Part shown: one piece after another, positions 33,309 to 41,007 of the stretch
How the letters are laid out: each line of letters starts with the position of its first letter
How positions within the stretch are numbered: the stretch's first letter is position 1
NCBI GenBank assembly: GCA_001443385.1
Contig: LDXP01000014.1
Location: 1,509-42,816, forward strand
DNA length: 41,308 bases
Direction: 5' to 3'
From: Candidatus Rokubacteria bacterium CSP1-6
GTDB lineage: Bacteria; Methylomirabilota; Methylomirabilia; Rokubacteriales; CSP1-6
Translations under genes and position numbers: made by a program
Notes under the pieces: generated by a model
The model's input: the letters and a program-made list of their open reading frames with translations, nothing else
What the model was told of the DNA's origin: nothing
Databases searched by the model: none

Positions 33309-34687
33309 TGGCTCGCGAAGGATCGGTGTACCGTTGCCAGGAGTGCGGCTTCGCCGCCACCAAGCCCGGCACCTGCCCGGACTGCGCGCGCCAGGAGCAT
33401 TACGTTCAGCTCGTGGAGGAGCGCACGGCGCCGGCGAAGGGTCGGCGTGCCCCAGCGGCCCCCGTCGCGAGCGTGCCCGTCAGGCTGACGGACGTCAGGA
33501 TCGAGGCCGGGGAGCGGACGCCGACCGGGGTAGGCGAGCTCGACCGCGTCCTGGGGGGCGGGGTTGTCAGGGGCTCGCTGGTCCTGATCGGCGGGGATCC
33601 GGGGATCGGGAAGAGCACATTGCTGTTCCAGACCTCCCGCGCGCTGGCCGACCTCGGCGCGCCAGTCCTTTACGTCTCGGGCGAGGAGTCGGCGGCCCAG
33701 GTCAAGCTGCGGGCCGACCGGCTGGGCATCTCGCCACAGGGGCTCTACTTCCTGGCCGAGACCAATCTCGAGGCCATCGAGGCCCATGCGACGTCCCTGA
33801 GGCCCCGGGTGCTCGTCGTGGACTCCATCCAGACCGTGTACCTCCCCGACCTCGAATCGGCGCCGGGGAGCGTGAGCCAGGTGCGCGAGTGCGGGGGCCG
33901 CCTCATGCTCCTGGCCAAGCGGACGGGAATGGCCACCTTCCTGGTGGGTCACGTCACCAAAGAGGGGGCGCTGGCCGGTCCGCGGGTGCTGGAGCACCTG
34001 GTGGACACCGTCCTCTACTTCGAGGGAGAGCATCACCATTCCTACCGGGTGCTGCGGGCGGTGAAGAATCGCTTCGGCTCCACCAACGAGATCGGGGTTT
34101 TCGAGATGACCGAGCGCGGCCTGGCCGAGGTGAAAAATCCCTCGGGGTTCTTCCTCTCCGAGCGCCCTAAGGGCGCGCCGGGGTCGGTGGTCGTCTCGAG
34201 CCTGGAGGGAAGCCGCCCGCTCCTCCTGGAGCTCCAGGTGCTGGTGAGCCCCGCCAGCTTCGGGACGCCCCGCCGCACGGTGCTGGGCATGGACTATAAC
34301 CGCGTCTGCCTGCTCCTGGCGGTGCTCGAAAAGCGCCTGGGGTTTCCCTTCCAGACCCAGGACGTGTTCGTGAACGTGGCCGGGGGGGCTCGGGTGGTGG
34401 AGCCCGCGGCCGACCTGGGGCTCATCGTGGCCGCGGCGTCGAGCTACACGGATCGCCCGGTCAAGGAGGACCTCGTCGTCTTCGGCGAGGTGGGGCTCGC
34501 CGGGGAGGTTCGCGCCGTCACCGGCCTCGATGTGCGCCTGCGGGAGGCCGCGGCGCTCGGGTTTGCCGGCGCGGTGGTTCCTCGAAACAACCTGTCGGCC
34601 GACACGCCGCTCCCGCTGGACGCGCGCGGAGTGGCCTCCATCGACGAGGCGATTCAAACGCTGCTGGGATTTTCGAATCCATCTTGA
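33308..34687 (+). CDS. radA: DNA repair protein RadA
   Basis: RecA-related DnaB-like branch-migration helicase acting in recombinational repair; 459 residues. N-terminal zinc finger CQEC...CPDC (about 9-28). RecA-like core: Walker A LIGGDPGIGKSTLLFQ, VSGEESAAQVKLRADRL, Walker B-like VLVVDSIQTVYLPDLES, and the RadA-specific KNRFGSTNEIGVFEM. The Lon-protease-like C-terminal domain (about 290-459) contains VFVNVAGGARVVEPAADLGL and FGEVGLAGEVRAV. The GTG at 33308 overlaps the mlaD stop by one base (TAGTG). A PIN-TRAM gene follows after 15 bases. Confidence 0.97.
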   Translation: MAREGSVYRCQECGFAATKPGTCPDCARQEHYVQLVEERTAPAKGRRAPAAPVASVPVRLTDVRIEAGERTPTGVGELDRVLGGGVVRGSLVLIGGDPGIGKSTLLFQTSRALADLGAPVLYVSGEESAAQVKLRADRLGISPQGLYFLAETNLEAIEAHATSLRPRVLVVDSIQTVYLPDLESAPGSVSQVRECGGRLMLLAKRTGMATFLVGHVTKEGALAGPRVLEHLVDTVLYFEGEHHHSYRVLRAVKNRFGSTNEIGVFEMTERGLAEVKNPSGFFLSERPKGAPGSVVVSSLEGSRPLLLELQVLVSPASFGTPRRTVLGMDYNRVCLLLAVLEKRLGFPFQTQDVFVNVAGGARVVEPAADLGLIVAAASSYTDRPVKEDLVVFGEVGLAGEVRAVTGLDVRLREAAALGFAGAVVPRNNLSADTPLPLDARGVASIDEAIQTLLGFSNPS

Positions 34688-34702
34688 GGGGATTTCGCTG
34701 CT

Positions 34703-35713
34703 ATGACGATCATCATCGCGCGACTCGTCATTCTTCTTCTTGCCGCGGGCGGTGGTGTCGCCGTGGGACATGCGCTCGGCCTCACCTCGCCCTGGCCCTT
34801 TCTGGCCCTGGCGGGGTCGGCCGTCGGGCTGGGCGTCCTGCTCGCGGAGCGGGGGTTTCAGCGGGTACCCATCGAGCGGATCGTCTGGGGAGGCCTCGGC
34901 GCGCTCTTCGGCCTGGTGCTGGGCCTGGTGCTGGGGGCGGCGCTGGAGGCATTTGTCCCGGGCGCCCGGGGTCCCGGCCGTGGGCTCCTGGCGCTGCTGC
35001 TCGGCTACCTGGGGGGCGCCGTCGCGCTCCGGAAAGGCGAGGAGCTCGAAGGGCTCTCGTCGGTCCTGTTTCCGAAGGTGGCGGCGCGGCGGGATCTCTA
35101 CAAGATCCTGGATACCTCCGTCATCATCGACGGGCGGATCGCCGACATCTCGGAGACCGGCTTCCTCGAGGGGACGCTGATCGTCCCCCAGTTCGTGCTC
35201 CGCGAGCTCCAGCAGATCGCCGACTCCTCCGACAGCCTGAAGCGCAACCGCGGCAAGCGCGGGTTCGACGTCCTTCAGAAGATCCAGCGCATCCCCAAGG
35301 TGAAGGTCCAGATCCACGACCTGGACTTTCCCCACGTGCGCGAGGTGGACCGGAAGCTCATCGAGGTGGCCAAGGCCCTGGGCGGCAAGGTCATCACCAA
35401 CGATTACAACCTGAACAAGGTGGCCGAGCTCTCGGGCGTGTCGGTCCTCAACATCAACGAGCTGGCCAACTCGCTGAAGCCCGTCGTCCTGCCCGGCGAG
35501 CTCATGCACGTGCATGTGCTCAAGGAGGGCAAGGAGTCCGGGCAGGGGGTGGCCTACCTGGACGACGGCACCATGGTCGTGGTGGACCACGGGAAGAAGT
35601 ACCTGGGCCAGAGCGTGGACGTGACCGTGACGAGCGTGCTCCAGACCACCGCGGGGCGAATGATCTTCACCCGGCTCCGGGAGGAGGAAACGATGCCCGG
35701 AGGCCGCGGGTGA
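34703..35713 (+). CDS. Membrane PIN-TRAM domain protein, YacL-like
   Basis: Predicted membrane-anchored nuclease-fold protein of 336 residues. Three or four N-terminal helices (about 3-110; for example ARLVILLLAAGGGVAVGHAL) are followed by a PIN domain. Its acidic metal-site residues lie in LDTSVIIDGRIADISETGF, VLRELQQIADSSDSLKRNRG and KVITNDYNLNKVAELSG. A C-terminal TRAM RNA-binding domain (about 265-330) contains MHVHVLKEGKESGQGVAYLD and GQSVDVTVTSVLQTTAGRMI. The domain order is that of Bacillus YacL; the cellular substrate is unknown. It sits between radA and ispD, as YacL does in Firmicutes. The stop overlaps ispD (GTGA). Confidence 0.9.
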   Translation: MTIIIARLVILLLAAGGGVAVGHALGLTSPWPFLALAGSAVGLGVLLAERGFQRVPIERIVWGGLGALFGLVLGLVLGAALEAFVPGARGPGRGLLALLLGYLGGAVALRKGEELEGLSSVLFPKVAARRDLYKILDTSVIIDGRIADISETGFLEGTLIVPQFVLRELQQIADSSDSLKRNRGKRGFDVLQKIQRIPKVKVQIHDLDFPHVREVDRKLIEVAKALGGKVITNDYNLNKVAELSGVSVLNINELANSLKPVVLPGELMHVHVLKEGKESGQGVAYLDDGTMVVVDHGKKYLGQSVDVTVTSVLQTTAGRMIFTRLREEETMPGGRG

Positions 35714-36414
35714 GCACGCCGTCCTTGAGCGTCGTGGCGATAGTCCCGGCGGCGGGGAGCGGGAGCCGCATGGGCGTCGCGTCGCCCAAGCAGTTCCTGC
35801 GCCTCGGGGGCGTCCCGGTGCTGGTTCGGACGCTCCGGATCCTCGCCGGGAGCCGCGTCGTCGGGGGAATCGTCCTCGTCGCGCCTCCCCCAGCCGTGGA
35901 GCGGACGCGCCGGCTCCTCGCCCGCCATCGGGTGCCCCGGGTGCTGGCCGTTGTCCCGGGCGGAGCGGAGCGCCAGGAGTCGGTGTGGCTCGGTCTCCAG
36001 GCGGTCCCGGCCGCGGCGGACCTGGTGGTCGTGCACGACGGGGTGAGGCCGTTCATCACGGGGACGCTGGTGCGGGACGTGGTGGAGGCCGCGGGGCGTT
36101 TCGGGGCGGCTATCTGCGGGATCCCGGTGCGCGAGACGGTCAAGCGGCACCGGGAGGGATTCGTCGAGGCGACCGTTGACCGGGGCGGGCTCTGGCTCAT
36201 CCAGACCCCCCAGGCCTTTCGCCGTACCCTCTTGTGGGAGGCTCACGACAAGGCCCGGCGGGACGGGTTCCTCGGGACCGACGACGCCGTGCTCGTCGAG
36301 CGGCTCGGCGTGCCGGTGAGGATGGTCGCCGGCCTCCAGGAGAACCTCAAGATCACGACGCCGGACGACCTGGCGCGGGCGCGGGTCTTCGCGAGCGCAC
36401 GGGGACACCGGTGA
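35710..36414 (+). CDS. ispD: 2-C-methyl-D-erythritol 4-phosphate cytidylyltransferase
   Basis: MEP pathway step 3 of isoprenoid synthesis: adds CMP to methylerythritol phosphate. 234 residues. The nucleotide-binding loop is VPAAGSGSRMGVASPKQFLR at the N-terminus. Other motifs are VPGGAERQESVWLGLQAVP, VVVHDGVRPFIT, the GIPVRETVKR stretch and IQTPQAFRRTLL, with a C-terminal ENLKITTPDDLARA. The GTG at 35710 overlaps the PIN-TRAM stop. ispF follows with the same GTGA overlap, so the two MEP enzymes are coupled. Confidence 0.96.
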   Translation: MSTPSLSVVAIVPAAGSGSRMGVASPKQFLRLGGVPVLVRTLRILAGSRVVGGIVLVAPPPAVERTRRLLARHRVPRVLAVVPGGAERQESVWLGLQAVPAAADLVVVHDGVRPFITGTLVRDVVEAAGRFGAAICGIPVRETVKRHREGFVEATVDRGGLWLIQTPQAFRRTLLWEAHDKARRDGFLGTDDAVLVERLGVPVRMVAGLQENLKITTPDDLARARVFASARGHR

Positions 36415-36890
36415 ACCGCGTGGGGCTGGGCTTCGATCTCCACCCCACCACGCCGGAGCGCCCGCTGATCCTCGGCGGGGTCGCCGTCCCTGCGGAGCGC
36501 GGGTTGGCCGGCCACTCGGACGCCGACGTCCTGAGCCACGCCGTGGCCGAGGCGCTGCTGGGGGCGCTGGCCCTCGGCGACCTGGGGCGCCATTTCCCGG
36601 ACTCCGACCCCCGCTATCGAGGCGTGTCGAGCCTTCGGCTGCTCGGCGAGGTCCTCGCGCTCGTGACGGCGCGGGGCGCCCGGCTGATCAACGTGGACGC
36701 CACGGTCATCGCCCAGTCGCCGCGCCTCGGTCCCTGGCTCCCCGAGATGGCCAAGCGCCTGGCCGAGACCCTGCGGGTGGATCCGGAGCGGGTGAGCGTG
36801 AAGGCCAAGAGCCCGGAAGGGCTCGGTCTGCTGGGCCGGCAGGAAGGGATTGCCGCCATGGCGGTCGTGAGCGTCGAGGTCGCCGAGTGA
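36411..36890 (+). CDS. ispF: 2-C-methyl-D-erythritol 2,4-cyclodiphosphate synthase
   Basis: MEP pathway step 5: cyclises CDP-methylerythritol phosphate. 159 residues, a trimeric zinc enzyme. Zinc ligands lie in GLGFDLHPTTPERPLILGGV (Asp and His) and GLAGHSDADVLSHAVAEALL (His); DLGRHFPDSDPRYRGVSSL and the C-terminal VSVKAKSPEGLGLLGRQEGI are signatures. The start is GTG 36411 in a GTGA overlap with ispD; the stop overlaps gltX as GTGA. Confidence 0.97.
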   Translation: MNRVGLGFDLHPTTPERPLILGGVAVPAERGLAGHSDADVLSHAVAEALLGALALGDLGRHFPDSDPRYRGVSSLRLLGEVLALVTARGARLINVDATVIAQSPRLGPWLPEMAKRLAETLRVDPERVSVKAKSPEGLGLLGRQEGIAAMAVVSVEVAE

Positions 36891-38290
36891 CGGTTCGGGT
36901 AAGGTTCGCGCCGAGCCCGACCGGTTCCCTCCACATCGGGAACGCCCGCACCGCGCTCTTCAACTGGCTCTTCGCCCGGAGGCACGACGGGCGCTTCATC
37001 CTCAGGATCGAGGACACCGACCGGGAGCGGTCGAAGCCGGAGTTCGAAGCGGAGATCCTCCAAGATCTGCGATGGCTCGGCCTCCGCTGGGACGAGGGGC
37101 CCGATGCGGGAGGGGAAGCGGGGCCGTACCGGCAGTCCGAGCGGCTTTCCGCCTACCGCGCTGCCGTGGATCGGCTCCTCGATGAGGGCAAGGCCTATCA
37201 CTGCTTCTGCACTCCCGAGGCTCTTGAGGCCCAGCGGCGGGAACTCCTGGCGCGGGGTTTCCCGCCGCGGTACGACCGCCGCTGCCGGGCCCTCCCGTCC
37301 GAGGAGGTCTCGCACCGGCGCCGGGCGGGGGCGGCGGCGGCCGTCAGGTTCGTGATGCCTCCAGACCGGATCCAGGTCCTCGACCTTGTGAAGGGAGACG
37401 TCCAGTTCCTCGGGAGCGACCTCGACGACTTCGTCATCCTCCGGGCCGACGGGACTCCCTCGTACAACTTCGCGGCGGCAATGGACGACTGCCGGATGGG
37501 GGTGACCCTGGTGATCCGGGGCGACGATCACCTGGCGAACACTCCCCGCCAGATGGCCGTGGCGCGCGCGCTGGGGTGGGAGCCGCCGCGCTTCGCCCAC
37601 GTCCCTCTCATTCACGGGGCGGACGGCGGGCCGCTGTCCAAGCGCCACGGCGCCGTGACGGTGGCCGAGCATCGCGCGGCGGGGATCCTGCCGGAGGGGC
37701 TAGCCAATTACCTGGCCCTGCTGGGCTGGTCGCCCCCGCCCGGCACGAATGAGGTGATGGACCTCCCGACCCTCAGCCGCCACTTCGCCCTGGACCGTGT
37801 CTCGCGGTCGCCCGCCAGGTTCGACGCCGAGCGCCTGGCCTGGTTCAACCGCCAGCACCTCCGCCGGGCGTCCGTCGAGCGCCTGATCGAACAACTCGGG
37901 GTGGTAGCGACCCCGCTCACCCGGCGCGCCGTGGAGGTGCTTCGCCGGGACGCCTCGGGCCTGGCGGCCATCCGGGAGTCCGTTTCGGCCCTCATGGAGG
38001 AACCGGCATCGCCGGTCGGGGGACCGGACTACGCCGTGCTCGTGGCGGCACGCCGCGCGCTCGCGGAGGAGCCGGCCACCGAGGCCGAGGCCGGATCCCT
38101 CTTGGACGAACTGGGCCGCCAGCTGGGTCTGCCCAAGCGCGCGATCATGCACGCGCTCCGCGGGGCCCTGACCGGGCGGGAGCACGGGCTGCCCGTCGCG
38201 TCCATCCTTTACATCCTCGGTGGCGAGGAGACACGGCGCCGTCTCGAGCGGGCGATTGGCGCGCTGCCGGCCGCCCGGGGGGCCTCGTGA
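36887..38290 (+). CDS. gltX: Glutamyl-tRNA synthetase
   Basis: Charges tRNA-Glu (and tRNA-Gln if non-discriminating; no gatCAB or glnS is in the window to decide). Class I synthetase, 467 residues. HIGH motif SPTGSLHIGNARTALFNWLF; RIEDTDRERSKPEFEAEIL; KMSKS equivalent GGPLSKRHGAVTV. The putative zinc knuckle keeps CFC and the third cysteine (YDRRCR), but the residue aligned with the E. coli zinc histidine is alanine. The C-terminal anticodon-binding helical domain starts near residue 310. GTG 36887 overlaps ispF, and the stop overlaps cysS. Confidence 0.96.
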   Translation: MTVRVRFAPSPTGSLHIGNARTALFNWLFARRHDGRFILRIEDTDRERSKPEFEAEILQDLRWLGLRWDEGPDAGGEAGPYRQSERLSAYRAAVDRLLDEGKAYHCFCTPEALEAQRRELLARGFPPRYDRRCRALPSEEVSHRRRAGAAAAVRFVMPPDRIQVLDLVKGDVQFLGSDLDDFVILRADGTPSYNFAAAMDDCRMGVTLVIRGDDHLANTPRQMAVARALGWEPPRFAHVPLIHGADGGPLSKRHGAVTVAEHRAAGILPEGLANYLALLGWSPPPGTNEVMDLPTLSRHFALDRVSRSPARFDAERLAWFNRQHLRRASVERLIEQLGVVATPLTRRAVEVLRRDASGLAAIRESVSALMEEPASPVGGPDYAVLVAARRALAEEPATEAEAGSLLDELGRQLGLPKRAIMHALRGALTGREHGLPVASILYILGGEETRRRLERAIGALPAARGAS

Positions 38291-39714
38291 TCAAGGTCTT
38301 CAACACGCTGACGCGGAAGAAGGAGGAGCTGGTTCCGCTCCGGCCGGGCGAGATCCGGATGTACGTCTGCGGGGTCACCGTGTACGACCTCTCGCACATC
38401 GGCCACGGGCGAAGCGCCCTGGCCTTCGACGTGATCCGGCGCTACCTCAGGTACCGCGGGTACGAGGTGCGCTTCATCCGGAACTTCACCGACGTGGACG
38501 ACAAGATCATCAAGCGCGCCCACGAGGAAGGCGTGCCCCCGGGGGAACTCGCCGAGCGCTACATCGAGGAGTACCGGAAGGACATGGCGGCGCTGGCGAT
38601 CCTCCCGGCGGACGTCGAGCCCAAGGCCACCGATCACATTCCCCAGATGATCAAGCTGATCGAGCGGCTCGTGGCGAAGGGGGTCGCCTACCCCCTGGAC
38701 GGCGACGTGTACTTCGAGGTGAAGCGCTTTCCCCGCTACGGCCGGCTCTCGGGGAAGAATCTGGACGAGCTCCAGGCGGGGGCGCGGGTGGAGGTGGACG
38801 AGCGGAAGCGGGACCCGCTGGACTTCGCGCTCTGGAAGGCCTCCAAGGAGGGGGAGCCGGCCTGGCCGAGCCCGTGGGGGCCCGGCCGCCCCGGCTGGCA
38901 CATCGAGTGCTCGGCCATGTCCATGCAGTACCTGGGGGAGAGCTTTGACATCCACGCCGGCGGGGAAGACCTCGTGTTCCCCCACCACGAGAACGAGATC
39001 GCCCAGTCGGAGGCAGCCACGGGGCGCCCCTTCGTCCGCTACTGGATCCACAACGGGTTCGTGAACCTCGGCGCCGAGAAGATGTCGAAATCCCTGGGGA
39101 ACGTGCTCACGCTCAAGGAGCTCCTGCGGCACCACGAGCCCGAAGCGCTCCGTCTCTACCTGCTCGGCACCCACTACCGGAACCCGCTCGACTTCTCGAA
39201 CGAGCGGGTGGCCGAGGCGGCGCGGGCGCTCGAGCGCTTCAGGAATCTGTTCGAGGAGGCCGACCGCCTGGCGGCCAAGGGGACGCCGGCGCCGGGACGG
39301 GATCAAGGGCTCCTGGAGGAAGTGGCCGAGGCGCGCCGCCGCTTCGAAGAGGTGATGGATGACGACTTCAACACGGCGCAGGCTGTCGCCGTGCTCTTCG
39401 ATCTCGCCCACCGTCTCCAGTCGTTCAAGAGCAAGGTGACCCAGCGGGAGGCGGCCGCCGGGGCGTTCCTGCTCGGCGTCGGGGAGCTGATGAGCCTCGG
39501 CCGGGTGCTCGGGCTCTTCGAGGAACCCTCGCGGCCGTCCCAGGCCGTGGATCCCGAGCTCCGGGGAAAGATCGAGGCTCTCGTCAACGCCCGAGCTGAA
39601 GCGCGGCAGCGGCGGGACTGGGCCGGTGCCGATCGCCTCCGAGACGAGCTCGCTCGGCTCGGCGTGACCGTGGAGGACGGGCCGGAGGGCACGACCTGGA
39701 AGTGGAAGCCGTGA
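38287..39714 (+). CDS. cysS: Cysteinyl-tRNA synthetase
   Basis: Class I synthetase of 475 residues charging tRNA-Cys. The substrate-zinc cysteine and HIGH motif are in MYVCGVTVYDLSHIGHGRSA; further zinc ligands are in HIECSAMSMQYLGES and FPHHENEIAQSEA; the KMSKS loop is GAEKMSKSLGNVLTL. FIRNFTDVDDKIIKRA is also typical. The C-terminal helical DALR/anticodon region ends with the small domain RQRRDWAGADRLRDELARLG. The GTG at 38287 overlaps gltX (GTGA), and the end overlaps rlmB in the same way. Confidence 0.97.
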   Translation: MIKVFNTLTRKKEELVPLRPGEIRMYVCGVTVYDLSHIGHGRSALAFDVIRRYLRYRGYEVRFIRNFTDVDDKIIKRAHEEGVPPGELAERYIEEYRKDMAALAILPADVEPKATDHIPQMIKLIERLVAKGVAYPLDGDVYFEVKRFPRYGRLSGKNLDELQAGARVEVDERKRDPLDFALWKASKEGEPAWPSPWGPGRPGWHIECSAMSMQYLGESFDIHAGGEDLVFPHHENEIAQSEAATGRPFVRYWIHNGFVNLGAEKMSKSLGNVLTLKELLRHHEPEALRLYLLGTHYRNPLDFSNERVAEAARALERFRNLFEEADRLAAKGTPAPGRDQGLLEEVAEARRRFEEVMDDDFNTAQAVAVLFDLAHRLQSFKSKVTQREAAAGAFLLGVGELMSLGRVLGLFEEPSRPSQAVDPELRGKIEALVNARAEARQRRDWAGADRLRDELARLGVTVEDGPEGTTWKWKP

Positions 39715-40499
39715 GCGTGGGAGGGCGCGGGATCCGCTACGGCCGGCACCCGGTGCTGGAGCTGCTGCGGGGGGACGCGCGCCGGATCGAAGAGATCGCG
39801 ATCCTTCGCGACGGGCGCGGCCCGGTGCTGCAGGAGATCCTCGGCCTCGCTGCGAGCCGCGGGGTGAAGGTCTCCTACCGAACGCGCGACCAGCTGACCG
39901 ACGCGGCGCACACGCCCCACCACCAGGGGGTCGTAGCCCGGGTAGCCGAGACGGGTTACGCGACGCTGGAGGAACTGCTGGCGATCCCTGCCCGGCGGGG
40001 AGAGCCCGCCTTTTTCCTGGCCCTGGACCAGGTTCAGGACCCCGGGAACCTCGGAGCCCTGCTCAGAACGGCTGAGGCCGTCGGGGTCCATGGGGTCGTG
40101 GTTCCCAAACACCGATCTGCCGGACTCACCGGGGGGACGGCGAAGGCCGCCGCGGGAGCGGTGGAATTTGTCCCGGTGGTCAGGGAAACGAACCTGGTGG
40201 CGGTGCTGGAAGAGCTTAAAAAACAAGGAGTTTGGATCGTCGGATCCGTTTCTAAAGGGGGGAGTCCCATCTGGGAGGCCGACCTCAAGGGGCCGATCTG
40301 CCTGGTCCTGGGGGGGGAGGGCCCCGGCCTTCGACCGCTCGTGGCCAGGACCTGCGACCTCCTGGTGACCCTTCCCATGCGCGGGCGGGTCGGCTCCCTC
40401 AACGTGGCGGCGGCCGGCGCGGTGGTCTGCTACGAGGTCTTGCGCCAGCGGACGACTTCAGATAAAAAAACCGTTGACTTCCAAAGGGTCGGAAAGTAG
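39711..40499 (+). CDS. rlmB: SPOUT family 23S rRNA (guanosine-2'-O) methyltransferase, RlmB/TrmH-like
   Basis: AdoMet-dependent RNA ribose methyltransferase of 262 residues. An N-terminal substrate-binding domain (about 1-85; RYGRHPVLELLRGDARRIEE) is typical of RlmB rather than TrmH. SpoU motifs follow: motif 1 DQVQDPGNLGALLRTAEAVG, motif 2 LVLGGEGPGLRPLV, and motif 3 VGSLNVAAAGAVVCYEVLRQ, forming the trefoil knot. GTG 39711 overlaps the cysS stop; GTG 39702 is an alternative. A promoter for the tRNA-tuf operon lies inside its last codons, and the TAG stop forms part of that -10 box. Confidence 0.92.
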   Translation: MSVGGRGIRYGRHPVLELLRGDARRIEEIAILRDGRGPVLQEILGLAASRGVKVSYRTRDQLTDAAHTPHHQGVVARVAETGYATLEELLAIPARRGEPAFFLALDQVQDPGNLGALLRTAEAVGVHGVVVPKHRSAGLTGGTAKAAAGAVEFVPVVRETNLVAVLEELKKQGVWIVGSVSKGGSPIWEADLKGPICLVLGGEGPGLRPLVARTCDLLVTLPMRGRVGSLNVAAAGAVVCYEVLRQRTTSDKKTVDFQRVGK

Positions 40500-40502
40500 C
40501 AT
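40474..40502 (+). promoter_or_regulatory. Promoter of the tRNA-tuf operon
   Basis: TTGACT (40474-40479), exactly 17 bases, TAGCAT (40497-40502): a strong sigma-70-type promoter preceded by an A-run (GATAAAAAAACC). It lies within the 3' end of rlmB and its -10 box includes the rlmB TAG stop. Initiation near 40509 is only about eight bases before the first tRNA. Confidence 0.75.
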
Positions 40503-40516
40503 GGAGTTTTGTCTGT

Positions 40517-40591
40517 GCTGGCGTAGCTCAGAGGTAGAGCGGCTGCCTTGTAAGCAGCGGGTCGGGGGTTCGAATCCTCTCGCCAGCTCCA
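40517..40591 (+). tRNA. tRNA-Thr (anticodon TGT)
   Basis: Complete cloverleaf: acceptor GCTGGCG/CGCCAGC, D-arm GCTC...GAGC, anticodon stem GCTGC/GCAGC with loop CTTGTAA (anticodon TGT), T-arm GGGGG-TTCGAAT-CCTCT, discriminator T and an encoded CCA end. First gene of the tRNA-tuf operon. Confidence 0.97.
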
Positions 40592-40628
40592 GCCGTTTCG
40601 GGCGTTTAGGGAGCATCCGGTTGGGCTC

Positions 40629-40714
40629 GGGGAGGTACCCAAGTGGCCAAAGGGGGCAGACTGTAAATCTGCTGGCGCACGCCTTCGGGGGTTCAAATCC
40701 TCCCCTCCCCACCA
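40629..40714 (+). tRNA. tRNA-Tyr (anticodon GTA)
   Basis: Class II tRNA with long variable arm. Acceptor GGGGAGG/CCTCCCC, anticodon stem GCAGA/TCTGC with loop CTGTAAA (anticodon GTA), variable arm around TGGCGCACGCCTTC, T-arm GGGGG-TTCAAAT-CCTCC, discriminator A and encoded CCA. Confidence 0.97.
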
Positions 40715-40742
40715 TCTCGACGGCGGTGGCTTCGGGAGCCGA

Positions 40743-40772
40743 GCGCTTCGCGGGGCTGGGGCCCCGCAGCGC
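40743..40772 (+). other. Hairpin in the spacer between tRNA-Tyr and tRNA-Gly
   Basis: GCGGGGC-TGGG-GCCCCGC (40750-40767) is a 7-bp stem extended by flanking GCGC/GCGC across a small internal loop. It fills part of the 81-base spacer and may be a processing or stabilising structure in the tRNA precursor. No U-tract, so termination is unlikely. Confidence 0.4.
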
Positions 40773-40795
40773 GCAGGCGACCAGAAGAAACAACT

Positions 40796-40870
40796 GCGGG
40801 AATAGCTCAGCGGTAGAGCGCCAGCCTTCCAAGCTGGGGGTCGCGGGTTCGAATCCCGTTTCCCGCTCCA
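40796..40870 (+). tRNA. tRNA-Gly (anticodon TCC)
   Basis: Acceptor GCGGGAA/TTCCCGC, D-arm GCTC...GAGC, anticodon stem CCAGC/GCTGG with loop CTTCCAA (anticodon TCC), T-arm GCGGG-TTCGAAT-CCCGT, discriminator T and encoded CCA. Confidence 0.97.
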
Positions 40871-40882
40871 GGTCTTGCGAGC

Positions 40883-40958
40883 GCCCATGTAGCTCAGTCG
40901 GCAGAGCACGTCCTTGGTAAGGACGGGGTCACCGGTTCAAGTCCGGTCATGGGCTCCA
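40883..40958 (+). tRNA. tRNA-Thr (anticodon GGT)
   Basis: Acceptor GCCCATG/CATGGGC, D-arm GCTC...GAGC, anticodon stem CGTCC/GGACG with loop TTGGTAA (anticodon GGT), T-arm ACCGG-TTCAAGT-CCGGT, discriminator T and encoded CCA. Ends 49 bases before tuf. Confidence 0.97.
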
Positions 40959-41007
40959 GGAAAAGTGTCGCGCCACTGAACCGATAGCAGAACGGGGGGA
41001 GTCAGGA

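Noticed and set aside
33293-35590. 765-codon minus-strand ORF opposite radA and the PIN-TRAM gene
   Set aside because: Antisense shadow spanning two well-supported + strand genes.
40474-40920. 148-codon + ORF, with minus-strand ORFs 40430-40909 and 40458-40832
   Set aside because: They run through four tRNA genes and have no protein-like features beyond translated tRNA sequence.
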